The position numbers and the translations under genes are program-made. The notes beneath the pieces are model-generated. The model was not told where the DNA came from. It searched no databases and saw nothing but the letters and a program-made list of their open reading frames with translations. This document shows positions 1 to 8,869 of a stretch of 64,000 nucleotides of DNA, piece by piece. Each line of letters begins with the position of its first letter. Position 1 is the first letter of the stretch. The DNA comes from an uncultured Mycoplasmatota bacterium (lineage in GTDB: Bacteria; Bacillota_I; Bacilli_A; RF39; UBA660), in assembly GCA_900557185.1 (NCBI GenBank), contig USRP01000001.1:1-64000 (forward strand), written 5' to 3'.

Positions 1-73
1 TAATAAAATTAAATTTTCTTTTATTATGCAAATAAATCACACTGTTTTAATATGAGTATATATATTCTGTAAG

Positions 74-883
74 TTATTGCATCGCCTGCATCACATTATG
101 GTACACTTCTGTATATCGTTTTTCAGGTATTGGCAAGGTTTCTCCTGTTACCAATGTAACATAATATCTTTCCACTTTAGAAACGTGGTGGCAGTTAATA
201 AGATAACTTCTATGAATACGACAGAAAAAATCAGGAAGCACAGAGGCCAAATAACCGATAGATTTATGTATCACAATATTCTGGTGTACTGTATGTAAAA
301 TACTATATTTATCTGCCGCTTCTATATAAATGATAGAGTCTGACCGAATACCATAAGTAGATTTTGGAGTTTGAATAATTACTTTATTTTTTCTGTCATT
401 AGTTTCTTTTAAAAGTTTTTTTACATAATGATAAGTCTGTGTGCTGATTTCGAAAGGGAATAATTCATCCTCTTTCAAATCATTCCACTCATTAGATACA
501 TGCATATGATAAAGTCGGTAGGCGTCATGTTCCAGCCTATAACAAAAGGTAATACGCTGTTTTGAAGCACAGATTAAATCTGCATTTTCATCTGAAAACA
601 GTAAATATTCTCCTAATACAACTATATGGCTGTCACTACCAGTTTCCAGTATATAAAAATGAGGATTTACCATTTGAAAGGCAGGCATAATAAAACCATT
701 TTTAAACTGAGTTTTTATTTCTTCCGCGCCAAATACCAGAAGATTTCCTGGTCCCAGCCAAACGCAATCTTCTGCTAAAACCGAAAACAAAGGCTCTGTA
801 TTTAATTTATAATATTCTCTTATTAAATACTGTGTTAAATTTGCAATGTTATCCGCATTCAATTCCATCATATGCTCCAACAT
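74..883 (-). CDS. LytTR-family DNA-binding regulator with N-terminal SnoaL/NTF2-like domain
   Basis: The C-terminal ~100 residues read as a LytTR DNA-binding domain: a YIEAADKYSIL block, then FFCRIHRSYLINCHHV and a closing strand with LPIPEKRY. The first ~130 residues (EDCVWLGPGN) look like an NTF2/SnoaL-type pocket, so this may be a small-molecule-sensing regulator and not a two-component response regulator; no receiver domain is present. The start is ambiguous. The ATG at 883 sits only 1 nt after AAAGGAG, while ATGs at 871 and 868 have a GGAG 3-6 nt upstream. A TATAAT lies at 898-903 and two CGTxATT direct repeats lie upstream of it. Domain call confident, ligand unknown. Confidence 0.8.
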   Translation of the reverse strand: MLEHMMELNADNIANLTQYLIREYYKLNTEPLFSVLAEDCVWLGPGNLLVFGAEEIKTQFKNGFIMPAFQMVNPHFYILETGSDSHIVVLGEYLLFSDENADLICASKQRITFCYRLEHDAYRLYHMHVSNEWNDLKEDELFPFEISTQTYHYVKKLLKETNDRKNKVIIQTPKSTYGIRSDSIIYIEAADKYSILHTVHQNIVIHKSIGYLASVLPDFFCRIHRSYLINCHHVSKVERYYVTLVTGETLPIPEKRYTEVYHNVMQAMQ

Positions 884-939
884 TCTCCTTTGGAGGTATT
901 ATATCAAATAACAAATTTAAAAATCTACCTATTTTCGTT

Positions 940-967
940 AATGACGGTCCAATAGCGTGAATAACGA
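940..967 (-). promoter_or_regulatory. Possible LytTR operator (two direct repeats)
   Basis: Read on the minus strand, TCGTTATT (967-960) and CCGTCATT (947-940) are direct repeats 20 bp apart, just upstream of a weak -35 position for the TATAAT at 898-903. LytTR regulators typically bind two such repeats about two helical turns apart, so autoregulation is plausible. This is inference from spacing and resemblance only. Confidence 0.35.
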
Positions 968-994
968 TTTTTTGGCATCAAATAAAGTATGTAG

Positions 995-1034
995 TGAAAA
1001 AAGAAAAAGCGTTCATCTAAAGATGAACGCTTTT
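995..1034 (-). terminator. Rho-independent terminator of tRNA-Arg
   Basis: A 14-bp inverted repeat (1005-1018 with 1021-1034) is followed on the minus strand by a T-rich tract. It begins at the last base of the tRNA CCA end, so the tRNA is transcribed alone. Confidence 0.85.
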
Positions 1035-1110
1035 GGCGTGCCTGAAGGGATTCGAACCCCTGACCTTTTGGTTCGTAGCCAAACACTCTATCCAGCTGAG
1101 CTACGGGCGC
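1034..1110 (-). tRNA. tRNA-Arg (anticodon ACG)
   Basis: A 77-nt cloverleaf with encoded CCA. The anticodon loop CTACGAA gives ACG; the D-stem is GCTC/GAGT and the T-loop TTCGAAT. The acceptor strands are GCGCCCG and CAGGCAC, which leaves two C-A mismatches (positions 2:71 and 6:67) where CGGGCGC would be expected. The anticodon arm is intact. Dedicated promoter and terminator flank it, so it is probably expressed; how well it folds is unclear. Confidence 0.92.
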
Positions 1111-1151
1111 AATGACAAATTTTCATCAAAAATTTCTCATTGACAATTCCA

Positions 1152-1180
1152 ATTATATAATAATTTATTAGAATTTGCAA
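1152..1180 (-). promoter_or_regulatory. Promoter of tRNA-Arg
   Basis: On the minus strand TTGCAA (1180-1175), a 17-nt spacer and TATAAT (1157-1152) precede the tRNA by about 40 nt. This is a near-consensus vegetative promoter. Confidence 0.75.
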
Positions 1181-1303
1181 CCCTTTTTCACTATTTTATG
1201 AGACTTTCTAGGAATATATGACAATAACTTCCAGAAAAAAGAAAGAGAAAATAGTATATTTTTAGAATTTATAGTATAATAGTCATGTAAAAAGAGGGAT
1301 GAA

Positions 1304-3847
1304 ATGAAAAAGAAAATACAAGAGAACAAAACAAAATATATTCATTATGGATGTATTATTTTATTTTTATTACTGATGATGTTATTACCACTTGGGTTTG
1401 ATTCTATGTTTGGATCTAAAACCGATTGGATAGGTCAGCATACGACATTTGCTGATTATTTTCGCATGTTATTTTATAATACAGGAGATTTATTTCCCGA
1501 TTATGCATTTCACATTGGAGGAGGAAATAACATTTATTTCTTTTCATATTATGGTTTATTAAATCCATTACTGATGTTATCTTATTTATTTCCATTCCTA
1601 TCTATGTCTACTTATATTATGATTTTAAATATCATTTTAGTATTGGTAACCGGTATTTTATTATATGAGTTTTTATTACATAAAAAATACTCTAATAACC
1701 TATCATTGTTAGTAACATTGATTATGATGTCAGCATCTTTTCTAATATTCCATGCCCATCGTCATTATATGTTTATCAATTATATGCCATTTTTAATTTT
1801 AGCGTTATTTGGTATTGATCGATATTTTGAAACAAAGAAAAAAGGTTTATTTATATTTAGTATATTCATGATGATTATGTTAAGTTACTACTATAGTGTA
1901 ACGGGAATTGTTGTCTGTGCCCTTTATACAATTGCTGAAGTAATCCGCAGAGAAAATACATATTCATTTAAGAAAATATTACAAAAAGGATATCCATTAT
2001 TACTTTGTACTTTTCTTGCCATCATGATGTCATGTATTTTGTTATTGCCAACTGCTTCTGTTATTTTATCAGGACGTGGTAGTGAAGAGAGTACTATTTC
2101 TCTTTTATCACTGTTTATTCCTAGTGCGAATATAGATGGCTTAGTTTATGATCCATATACATTAGGTGTTACAGCAACCGCAGTACTTGCTATTTTCACA
2201 AGTGTATTTAGTAAGAAAAAAGAACATTGTTTTTTAAGTATTAGTTTTTTACTCATCTTGTGTTTTCCAATATTTGTATATATTTTAAATGGAACCCTTT
2301 ATGTACGTGAGAAAATATTGTTCCCATTCTTTCCTATTTTAGCATTATTTCTAGTAAATTTACTGAAAGAATTAGAAACAGGAGAAATTAAATTAAAACC
2401 AATTGTGATCACAACTGTTATTTTCTCATTACTTGCCATAGTAAGTGGCTCTCAAATATGGATTTATTACCTCGATTTAGCGTTCGTTCTAATATTGTTA
2501 TATGTAACAGTGAAGAAAAAGAATGTCTATATTTTGGGGATTGGAACACTCATCATTGCCATGACAACTTGTTTTAATACCCAATTACAAGAAGATTATC
2601 CAACAAGAGATGAATATTATAATCAAATACAGTCATCTGTAAAACAAGACTTAATTGAACCAGTTTTAGAAAAAGAAGAAGAATTTGTTCGTATGAATGA
2701 TCGCAATGATGTTTTATATACAGTGAATAAAGTATATAGCCCATATTCATATCGTACTTCGATTTATTCATCAACATATAATAAAAACTATGTAGACTTT
2801 TTACGAAATGATTTAAAGATTGCCTATGCTTCTAGAAATCCTATGATTTTAAAAGAAAATGATGATATTTTTGAATCTTATTTCCTAGGTGTTAAGTATA
2901 TTGTGACAACGACAGAACAAGGACCTGGTTATAAAAAGATTGCTGAAAAATACGATCAGAAAACAGATAGAACTTATTATTTATATGAAAATGAAAATGT
3001 ATTACCTGTATTATATGGTAGAAGTAAAACAATGGGTGAAGATACATATCAAAAGTTAGATTATCCGGAAAGTGTTCTAGCACTTTTACAATACACAATC
3101 ACAGAAGATTCCAAAGAAACACCAGTTGTAGATGAAATAGAAACATTAGAATCATTAGATGTTACAAAGTTAGAAAACGTCACTATCAAAGAGAAAAAGG
3201 ATGAAACAGTGATAACAGCTAAAGATGATGCGACATTTAGAATTACACTACCTGAAGAACTTGGGAATGACCTCATTGTGTTTGAGATGAATATTACCGA
3301 ACAAGCTAGTTGTGAAAATGGAGATCTCAGCATGACAATTGAAGGTGTCGAAAACAAACTAACTTGTGAAGAATGGCAATATCAAAATCATAATAATACG
3401 TTTCACTATGTCATTTCTCATCGTGAACATAAAAATTATTTAGAAGTCACATTGGAAAAAGGAACATATCATTTTAAAAATATAAAAACTTATCGTATTC
3501 CAAGTACCGTATTATCAGATGTAACAAGTGATATTACTCCATTTCATCTCAATAAAGAAAAGACGAAGGGAGATCATTTAGAAGGAAACATTACCATGTC
3601 AGAAGATGGATATTTTGTTACAAGTATTCCATATGATAAAGGCTTTACAGTATATGTAGATGGAAAAGAAGTCGAATATGAAACCGTAAATCATGCTTTT
3701 TTAGGTTTTCCACTGGAAAAAGGAACACACCATATTACACTAACATATGAAGCACCACTTAAAAAAGTAGGAATGGTAACAAGTATCCTTGGATTTATTA
3801 TTTTTATAGGAATTATTGTAATTGATAAAAAGAAAGAAGTGAGATAA
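1304..3847 (+). CDS. YfhO family membrane protein
   Basis: An 847-residue polytopic membrane protein. About a dozen hydrophobic segments fill residues 15-450, followed by a large extracytoplasmic region and a last membrane span near 822-842. The early sequence with DWIGQH and GGGNNIYFFSYYGLLNPL is typical of YfhO. In Bacillus and Listeria, YfhO acts with a GT2 enzyme (CsbB type) in glycosylation of lipoteichoic acid on the outer leaflet. Here the next gene is exactly such a GT2, sharing one base (TAATG), which supports a joint role. RBS AGAGGGATGAA; TATAAT at 1275-1280. Confidence 0.85.
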   Translation: MKKKIQENKTKYIHYGCIILFLLLMMLLPLGFDSMFGSKTDWIGQHTTFADYFRMLFYNTGDLFPDYAFHIGGGNNIYFFSYYGLLNPLLMLSYLFPFLSMSTYIMILNIILVLVTGILLYEFLLHKKYSNNLSLLVTLIMMSASFLIFHAHRHYMFINYMPFLILALFGIDRYFETKKKGLFIFSIFMMIMLSYYYSVTGIVVCALYTIAEVIRRENTYSFKKILQKGYPLLLCTFLAIMMSCILLLPTASVILSGRGSEESTISLLSLFIPSANIDGLVYDPYTLGVTATAVLAIFTSVFSKKKEHCFLSISFLLILCFPIFVYILNGTLYVREKILFPFFPILALFLVNLLKELETGEIKLKPIVITTVIFSLLAIVSGSQIWIYYLDLAFVLILLYVTVKKKNVYILGIGTLIIAMTTCFNTQLQEDYPTRDEYYNQIQSSVKQDLIEPVLEKEEEFVRMNDRNDVLYTVNKVYSPYSYRTSIYSSTYNKNYVDFLRNDLKIAYASRNPMILKENDDIFESYFLGVKYIVTTTEQGPGYKKIAEKYDQKTDRTYYLYENENVLPVLYGRSKTMGEDTYQKLDYPESVLALLQYTITEDSKETPVVDEIETLESLDVTKLENVTIKEKKDETVITAKDDATFRITLPEELGNDLIVFEMNITEQASCENGDLSMTIEGVENKLTCEEWQYQNHNNTFHYVISHREHKNYLEVTLEKGTYHFKNIKTYRIPSTVLSDVTSDITPFHLNKEKTKGDHLEGNITMSEDGYFVTSIPYDKGFTVYVDGKEVEYETVNHAFLGFPLEKGTHHITLTYEAPLKKVGMVTSILGFIIFIGIIVIDKKKEVR

Positions 3848-4788
3848 TGGATAAAATTTCGATTGTTGTACCTTGTTATAATGAAGAAGAAAGTATTCCA
3901 CTATTTTATGAAGAAATTAAAAAACAAGAACAGAAAATGAAAGATGTATGTTTTGAGCTCTGGTTTGTAGATGATGGTTCAAAAGATCGTTCCTTGGAAT
4001 TAATGAAAGAATTACATGAGAAAGATAAAGAAGTACATTATCTATCTTTTTCGAGAAATTTTGGAAAAGAAGCAGCTATTTATGCAGGATTAGAAGCTGC
4101 TACCGGAAACTATATTACTTTGATGGATGTAGATTTACAGGACCCTCCAAAACTATTAGAAGAAATGTATGAAGGGATTACGAAAGAAGGATATGATGTA
4201 GTTGCGACAAAAAGTACAAGTCGTAATGGCTATTCCTTCTTCCGTAAAACATTTACAAAGTGGTTCTATCATTTAATCAATAAAATCTCTAAAGTAGAAA
4301 TGGTTGACGGAGCAAGAGATTTCCGTTTAATGAAACGAAAAGTTGTCAAAGAAATTATAAAAATGAAAGAATATAATCGCTATTCAAAAGGACTTTTCAG
4401 TTTTATAGGATTTAAAACAAAATGGATTACTTATGAGAATCCAGAACGATCAGCAGGAAATACCAAATTTAACTTTTGGAAATTATTTGCTTATGCAGTA
4501 GAAGGAATTGTAGGTTTCTCAACTGTTCCTCTAGCAATCGCTGCGATTGTCGGTCTACTTTTCTGTTTAATTTCATTCTTAATGATTATTATTATCATTG
4601 TTCGTACACTGATTTGGTCAGATCCAACGAGTGGATGGCCATCTATGGTTTGTATTATGTTTTTCTTAAGTGGAATTCAATTATTCTGTACAGGAATTAT
4701 TGGTGAATATCTTTCTAAAACATATTTAGAAACAAAACATCGTCCTATTTATATTTTAAGAGAATCAAGTGAAGAGGAGGAAGAGTAA
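3847..4788 (+). CDS. Family 2 glycosyltransferase, CsbB/DPM1-like
   Basis: GT-A fold enzyme of 313 residues. The N-terminus IVVPCYNEEESI, the VDDGS motif at 41-45 and DVDLQDPP near residue 98 are the nucleotide-sugar and metal sites. Two membrane spans follow (about 230-260 and 268-290). It most likely loads a sugar onto undecaprenyl phosphate at the inner membrane face for use by the preceding YfhO partner; in B. subtilis the matching pair modifies lipoteichoic acid. Translationally coupled to yfhO by a 1-nt overlap. The acidic SEEEEE tail is encoded by bases that also form the terminator stem. Confidence 0.88.
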   Translation: MDKISIVVPCYNEEESIPLFYEEIKKQEQKMKDVCFELWFVDDGSKDRSLELMKELHEKDKEVHYLSFSRNFGKEAAIYAGLEAATGNYITLMDVDLQDPPKLLEEMYEGITKEGYDVVATKSTSRNGYSFFRKTFTKWFYHLINKISKVEMVDGARDFRLMKRKVVKEIIKMKEYNRYSKGLFSFIGFKTKWITYENPERSAGNTKFNFWKLFAYAVEGIVGFSTVPLAIAAIVGLLFCLISFLMIIIIIVRTLIWSDPTSGWPSMVCIMFFLSGIQLFCTGIIGEYLSKTYLETKHRPIYILRESSEEEEE

Positions 4789-4799
4789 CTCCTCTTTTT
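4772..4799 (+). terminator. Terminator overlapping the GT2 stop codon
   Basis: AAGAGGAG (4772-4779) pairs with CTCCTCTT (4789-4796) and a short T-run follows. The 5' arm lies inside the coding sequence. Confidence 0.7.
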
Positions 4800-4844
4800 G
4801 AATGTCTGGTTATTTTTGGAATATGTTGTAATAGAGGTGTTCTC

Positions 4845-6353
4845 ATGAAAGATAAAGGATTGATTTTGCTACTGAGTGTTCCAATTGTTATGAGTTTATT
4901 TTTTCTTAGTACGTATTTATGTATGCAGTTAAAATTAAAAGGAAAAGCAACCATGGTTGTCAAATACAAAGAACCATTTCAAGATCCAGGAGTAACCGCA
5001 ACAATCATGGGGAAACCAACAAAAGTAAAAATTCATGGAAGAGTAAATATCAATCAAATTGGAACCTATGAATTAGTGTATGAATTGAAAAATCGTATTG
5101 GTATGGTACGAAAAAAAACCAGGACAGTCATTGTCAAGAGTAACGAAGCACCAACTATCACATTAAAAGGAAATGAGATTGAATATGTAGCTTTAAATAC
5201 AACATATGAAGAACCGGGATATACTGCAGTTGACGTAGAAAATAATGATCTAAGTGATCAAGTAATTACGAGTGGTGAAGTAGATCCAAAACGATTTGGG
5301 ATTTATGTTATTAAATACGAAGTGATTGATAAAAGTGGAAATAAGACCGTTACAAAAAGAAAGGTAATTGTAAAAGATAATGAGAAACCAACGTTAGAAT
5401 TGAAAGGATATGAAGCAATTACACTATATACAGATGAGAAATACGAAGAACCAGGTTTTATTGCTACTGATAACATGGATCATGATATTACCAAAAAAGT
5501 GATTGCTAAAGATAATATCAAACAAAAACCAGGTGTTTATCAAGTCAAGTATCAAGTGACTGATTCTAGTGGAAACACAGTCAAGAAAGAACGACAAGTA
5601 TATGTTATAAAACATGAAACATATAAAGATGAATATGACAATTTAGATAATCAAACAAAAGGATGGTGGTCTGATAATAAATTAGATCATAAAAGACCAT
5701 TAGGTGGTAATTACGGTAAATCATTAGAAGCATACCATGCTTATCATTTAGGAGAAAATAAAAAGATTATTTATTTAACATTTGATGAAGGTGGTAATGA
5801 AACATATATGAAAGAAATTGTCGATGTATTAAACAATAATCATGTCAAAGCAACTTTCTTTCTCTGCCAAAACTATATTGCTACAAATGATACTTTGATA
5901 AGAGAAATGGTCAATGCAGGACATAGTATTGGAAATCATACCCATCATCATAAGAGCATGCCTAGTTTAGCAACCAAAGAAACATTTGATGAATATGTAA
6001 AAGAAATCAAAGATGTAGAAAATATCTATCACCAAGTTACAGGAAAAGAAATGGATAAAATATATCGTGAACCAAAAGGAGAATGGAGTGAACGCAGTCT
6101 AAAAATTGTCAGTGACTTAGGATACTATACTTATTTTTGGAGTGCTGATCACTATGACTTTGGAGAAGATGTTTCCAAAGAAGAAACACTGAATCGTTTG
6201 TTAAAAAGATATCACAAAGGAGCAATTTATTTGTTACACCCTAAGAATAAAGGAAACTATGAAGCATTAGACGAATTCATTAAAACAATGAAAGAAAAAG
6301 GCTATCAATTTGGTCTCGTAAAGGACATACAAAGAACACAAAAACAGAGTTAA
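4845..6353 (+). CDS. PdaA-like polysaccharide (muramic acid) deacetylase with three Ig-like domains
   Basis: 502 residues: one N-terminal membrane anchor (6-27), three Ig-like repeats of the DUF5011 type (about 30-105, 108-178, 183-258, each with an EPG/DPG turn and a closing KYEV/KYQV strand), then a NodB deacetylase domain (about 290-495). NodB motifs are TFDEGG near 311, the metal histidines in GNHTHHHKSM near 364, REPKG near 407 and YLLHPK near 463. The segment before the domain (GWWSDNKLDHKRPLGG) and the SADHYDF and GAIYLLH stretches resemble PdaA, which makes muramic delta-lactam in spore cortex, more than surface chitin deacetylases. The second motif-1 acid is Glu instead of the usual Asp. 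The Ig-like part is not usual for PdaA. Confidence 0.8.
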   Translation: MKDKGLILLLSVPIVMSLFFLSTYLCMQLKLKGKATMVVKYKEPFQDPGVTATIMGKPTKVKIHGRVNINQIGTYELVYELKNRIGMVRKKTRTVIVKSNEAPTITLKGNEIEYVALNTTYEEPGYTAVDVENNDLSDQVITSGEVDPKRFGIYVIKYEVIDKSGNKTVTKRKVIVKDNEKPTLELKGYEAITLYTDEKYEEPGFIATDNMDHDITKKVIAKDNIKQKPGVYQVKYQVTDSSGNTVKKERQVYVIKHETYKDEYDNLDNQTKGWWSDNKLDHKRPLGGNYGKSLEAYHAYHLGENKKIIYLTFDEGGNETYMKEIVDVLNNNHVKATFFLCQNYIATNDTLIREMVNAGHSIGNHTHHHKSMPSLATKETFDEYVKEIKDVENIYHQVTGKEMDKIYREPKGEWSERSLKIVSDLGYYTYFWSADHYDFGEDVSKEETLNRLLKRYHKGAIYLLHPKNKGNYEALDEFIKTMKEKGYQFGLVKDIQRTQKQS

Positions 6354-6358
6354 ATTTC

Positions 6359-6387
6359 TATACAAAGATTTCTTTTTATAGTATAAT
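6359..6387 (+). promoter_or_regulatory. Promoter of the 6410 gene
   Basis: TATACA (6359-6364), 17-nt spacer, TATAAT (6382-6387). The same TATACA-17-TATAAT layout precedes dnaD at 39840-39868. Confidence 0.6.
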
Positions 6388-6409
6388 GAAAATATAAGGA
6401 GTGTGTCCT

Positions 6410-7927
6410 ATGACAGAAGATAATAAAAAGGTGAAAAACCAAGAAGAAATGCCTCATTTAGAACCATCTCAAGAAGTAGATTTCCAAATGGGGGAAGAAA
6501 CAGAAAAAGTAACACCTAAAGTAGAGGAAACAAAAAAAGAAGAAGTAAAAAAGCCAACATTAGAAGAACAAAAAAGAGCAGATGAAAAGAAATTACATAA
6601 GAGTTCGCCAAAGATTTTTGTTATTTTGGCAGCAGTAATCTTAATTGTAATTAGTTTTGTAGGGTATTATGTATTTGCCTCTAATCCTAAGAGAATATTA
6701 GTTTCATCCATTGATTCATTAAATAAGAAAATGAATACTTTAAATACTAACATAAGTAAATATCAAACAAACTTAAAAGATAATTTTAAATTAGATGGTA
6801 GCATGTCTGTAAAAATCAATTCTGATATTTTAGAAGCATATGGTTCTATGGGAATGTATCCAGAATTAACACAAATATTAACTAATTTAGAAAATACAGA
6901 ATTTCAATATGAATATCAACAAAATATAGAAGATAAAAAACTATATTTTAAATTAACACCAAGCTTAAATGGAAAAGAATTAACAAATGTTACTTATTAT
7001 AATGAGAGTAGTAATCAATACATATTAATTAAAGAAATCGCTTCAGAATACTTAGAATTAAATCAATTAGATATCTTTGATACATTACAAAATACAAATA
7101 TGGATGATTATAATTATATTGTTGATGTAGTAAAAGATAGTTTATATCAACATGTAACAAAGAACGATTTTAATATCAGTAACGTCAAAGTAAAAATTGA
7201 TGGCGAAGACAAAGAAGTAAAGAAAGTTGCTTTGACATTAGATGCGAAAAGAGCAAACGAATTATTTGATCAAGTAATCAATGATTTAAAGAAAGATAAA
7301 AAAGCCAATAAGATTATGAATCGTATTTCTCCAGAGTTTAAAAATTATAAGAAACAAGAAGTAGATAATAAAGATTCTTCTGTTTTGAATTTTATAACTT
7401 ATGTTACAAAATTCTCTCATGAACCAGTAAAATATGCTTTAACAGTAACTGATTCTTATACAAAAAAAGAAAGTGGAATGGCTTTCACTGATGGAGAAAC
7501 AAAAGAGTTTGAAATTATTGAAAACGAAAAAGTAATCGGTACAATTGAAATAAAAGGAAATCTTGAAAAGTTTGACATCACATTAAAAGATGCAAACGGA
7601 AAAAGCTTAGGAACAGGAAAAGGTTCTTATCAAGAAACAAAAGCTAATTTTGATATGTCATTGAATATGGATAAGGATATGGTACTAGCTTTTCACATGA
7701 ATGCGAAAAAGGCTGGAAATCAAACTGATTCATCATTCCAATGTGAAATTTTAAGTAGCGATAATCAAAGTTTATTATCTTTTGAAATTGCTGATACAAA
7801 CACGATTGATAATAATACTAATATTAAAGTAGACACAGAAGGTAGTAGAAAAATGACAAAAGCAGACGAACAAAAACTATCTACTTGGCTACAACAATTA
7901 CTTGCAAATTATTTAATTACAGAATAA
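6410..7927 (+). CDS. Membrane-anchored extracytoplasmic protein of unknown function
   Basis: I do not recognise a characterised family. The 505-residue product has a charged, Lys/Glu-rich cytoplasmic N-terminus (1-67), a single membrane span (about 68-90, VILAAVILIVISFVGYYVFA) and a ~410-residue outer domain rich in beta-type sequence. AAGGAG at 6396-6401 lies 8 nt before the ATG at 6410, which decides the start over a GTG at 6401. It stands alone between its own promoter and a terminator. The topology resembles a cell-surface or envelope-stress sensor, but no function is assigned. Confidence 0.7.
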   Translation: MTEDNKKVKNQEEMPHLEPSQEVDFQMGEETEKVTPKVEETKKEEVKKPTLEEQKRADEKKLHKSSPKIFVILAAVILIVISFVGYYVFASNPKRILVSSIDSLNKKMNTLNTNISKYQTNLKDNFKLDGSMSVKINSDILEAYGSMGMYPELTQILTNLENTEFQYEYQQNIEDKKLYFKLTPSLNGKELTNVTYYNESSNQYILIKEIASEYLELNQLDIFDTLQNTNMDDYNYIVDVVKDSLYQHVTKNDFNISNVKVKIDGEDKEVKKVALTLDAKRANELFDQVINDLKKDKKANKIMNRISPEFKNYKKQEVDNKDSSVLNFITYVTKFSHEPVKYALTVTDSYTKKESGMAFTDGETKEFEIIENEKVIGTIEIKGNLEKFDITLKDANGKSLGTGKGSYQETKANFDMSLNMDKDMVLAFHMNAKKAGNQTDSSFQCEILSSDNQSLLSFEIADTNTIDNNTNIKVDTEGSRKMTKADEQKLSTWLQQLLANYLITE

Positions 7928-7953
7928 AAGGAGATGAAAATCTTCTTTTTTCT
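7928..7953 (+). terminator. Terminator
   Basis: AAGGAGAT (7928-7935) pairs with ATCTTCTT (7940-7947) around GAAA, followed by a T-run. It separates the 6410 gene from tRNA-Ala. Confidence 0.7.
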
Positions 7954-7974
7954 TTGAAAAATAAGAAAAAATAG

Positions 7975-8004
7975 TTGACAACTAAAAAAACGATATGCTA
8001 TAAT
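7975..8004 (+). promoter_or_regulatory. Promoter of tRNA-Ala
   Basis: TTGACA (7975-7980), 18-nt spacer ending in TGC (extended -10), TATAAT (7999-8004), 23 bases before the tRNA. Confidence 0.85.
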
Positions 8005-8027
8005 CTATTTGTCTTCAAAAAAGAAGT

Positions 8028-8104
8028 GGGGGATTAGCTCAGTTGGCTAGAGCACCTGCCTTGCACGCAGGGGGTCGCGGGTTCGAATCCCACATCCTCC
8101 ACCA
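8028..8104 (+). tRNA. tRNA-Ala (anticodon TGC)
   Basis: A 77-nt cloverleaf with encoded CCA. The acceptor GGGGGAT pairs with ATCCTCC, the anticodon loop CTTGCAC gives TGC, and the T-loop is TTCGAAT. All stems pair normally, with one G-U. Confidence 0.96.
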
Positions 8105-8114
8105 ATATGAAATC

Positions 8115-8140
8115 AACCGTTGAAATTCAACGGTTTTTGT
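8115..8140 (+). terminator. Terminator of tRNA-Ala
   Basis: AACCGTTGAA (8115-8124) pairs with TTCAACGGTT (8126-8135), followed by T-rich sequence. Confidence 0.8.
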
Positions 8141-8183
8141 TTGCTTCAAATGATTTAAGTACATGAAAACAAAGAGCTGAATT

Positions 8184-8212
8184 TTGACAGTTTTAATTAC
8201 ATTCATTAATAT
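8184..8212 (+). promoter_or_regulatory. Probable promoter of ogt
   Basis: TTGACA (8184-8189), 17-nt spacer, TAATAT (8207-8212). Confidence 0.5.
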
Positions 8213-8262
8213 TTTATTTGTTTTTTATGTTATATTATTAGTAATTGAAAGGACTCGGTTGT

Positions 8263-8784
8263 ATGTTATACCAAACACAATATAATTCACCCATTGGTAA
8301 AATATTATTAGTAAGTAATGAACAGTATTTAATTGGCTTATGGATTGAAGGACAAAAGTATTTTGCGAATACTATTAAGAATCAAGAAATAAAATATGAA
8401 TTAACTCCTGTTTTAAAAGAGACAACAATATGGTTAGATAATTATTTTCAGGGTAAAAATCCAAATCTTAAAACACTTCCATTGTTACCGAATGGGAGTG
8501 AATTTCAAAAGAATGTATGGGATATATTATGTACAATTCCTTATGGGAAAACAATGACATATGGAGAAATCGCCAACCTTTTATCAAAAAAGAAACATGG
8601 AAAAGTATCAGCTCAAGCAGTAGGGAATGCTGTTGGGCATAATCCCATTTCGATTATCATTCCTTGTCATAGAGTAGTTGGAAAAGATGGAAATCTCACT
8701 GGATATGCAGGAGGAATCGATAAAAAAATAAAGTTATTAAAATTAGAAGGCTTGGATATGGAACAATTTTATGTACCAAAATAA
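8263..8784 (+). CDS. ogt: Methylated-DNA--[protein]-cysteine S-methyltransferase (Ogt type)
   Basis: Suicide repair protein that takes O6-alkyl groups from guanine in DNA. The active-site motif IPCHRVVG puts the acceptor Cys at residue 135, preceded by the helix-turn-helix stretch YGKTMTYGEIANLL and followed by the GYAGGIDKK substrate-site loop. 173 residues is the normal length for a single-chain Ogt. AAAGGA (8248-8253) lies 9 nt before the ATG at 8263. Monocistronic. Confidence 0.95.
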   Translation: MLYQTQYNSPIGKILLVSNEQYLIGLWIEGQKYFANTIKNQEIKYELTPVLKETTIWLDNYFQGKNPNLKTLPLLPNGSEFQKNVWDILCTIPYGKTMTYGEIANLLSKKKHGKVSAQAVGNAVGHNPISIIIPCHRVVGKDGNLTGYAGGIDKKIKLLKLEGLDMEQFYVPK

Positions 8785-8869
8785 GTATACTTGACGTCAA
8801 GAAGTAGAAAATTACTTCATTTTTTGACAATTTGTGTTATGATGTAAGTATAGACTGGAGGAAGATATT

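Noticed and set aside
77..298. Open frame of 73 codons on the plus strand opposite the LytTR gene
   Set aside because: It is a shadow of the LytTR coding sequence, with no RBS and no recognisable domain.
1140..1161. Plus-strand TTGACA/TATAAT pair before yfhO
   Set aside because: The spacing is 10 nt, too short; the same bases fit a minus-strand tRNA promoter with 17-nt spacing.
8821..8843. TTGACA (8824-8829) with TATGAT (8838-8843) as promoter of the SDR gene
   Set aside because: The spacing is only 8 nt. The TGTTATGAT extended -10 may work, but not with that TTGACA.
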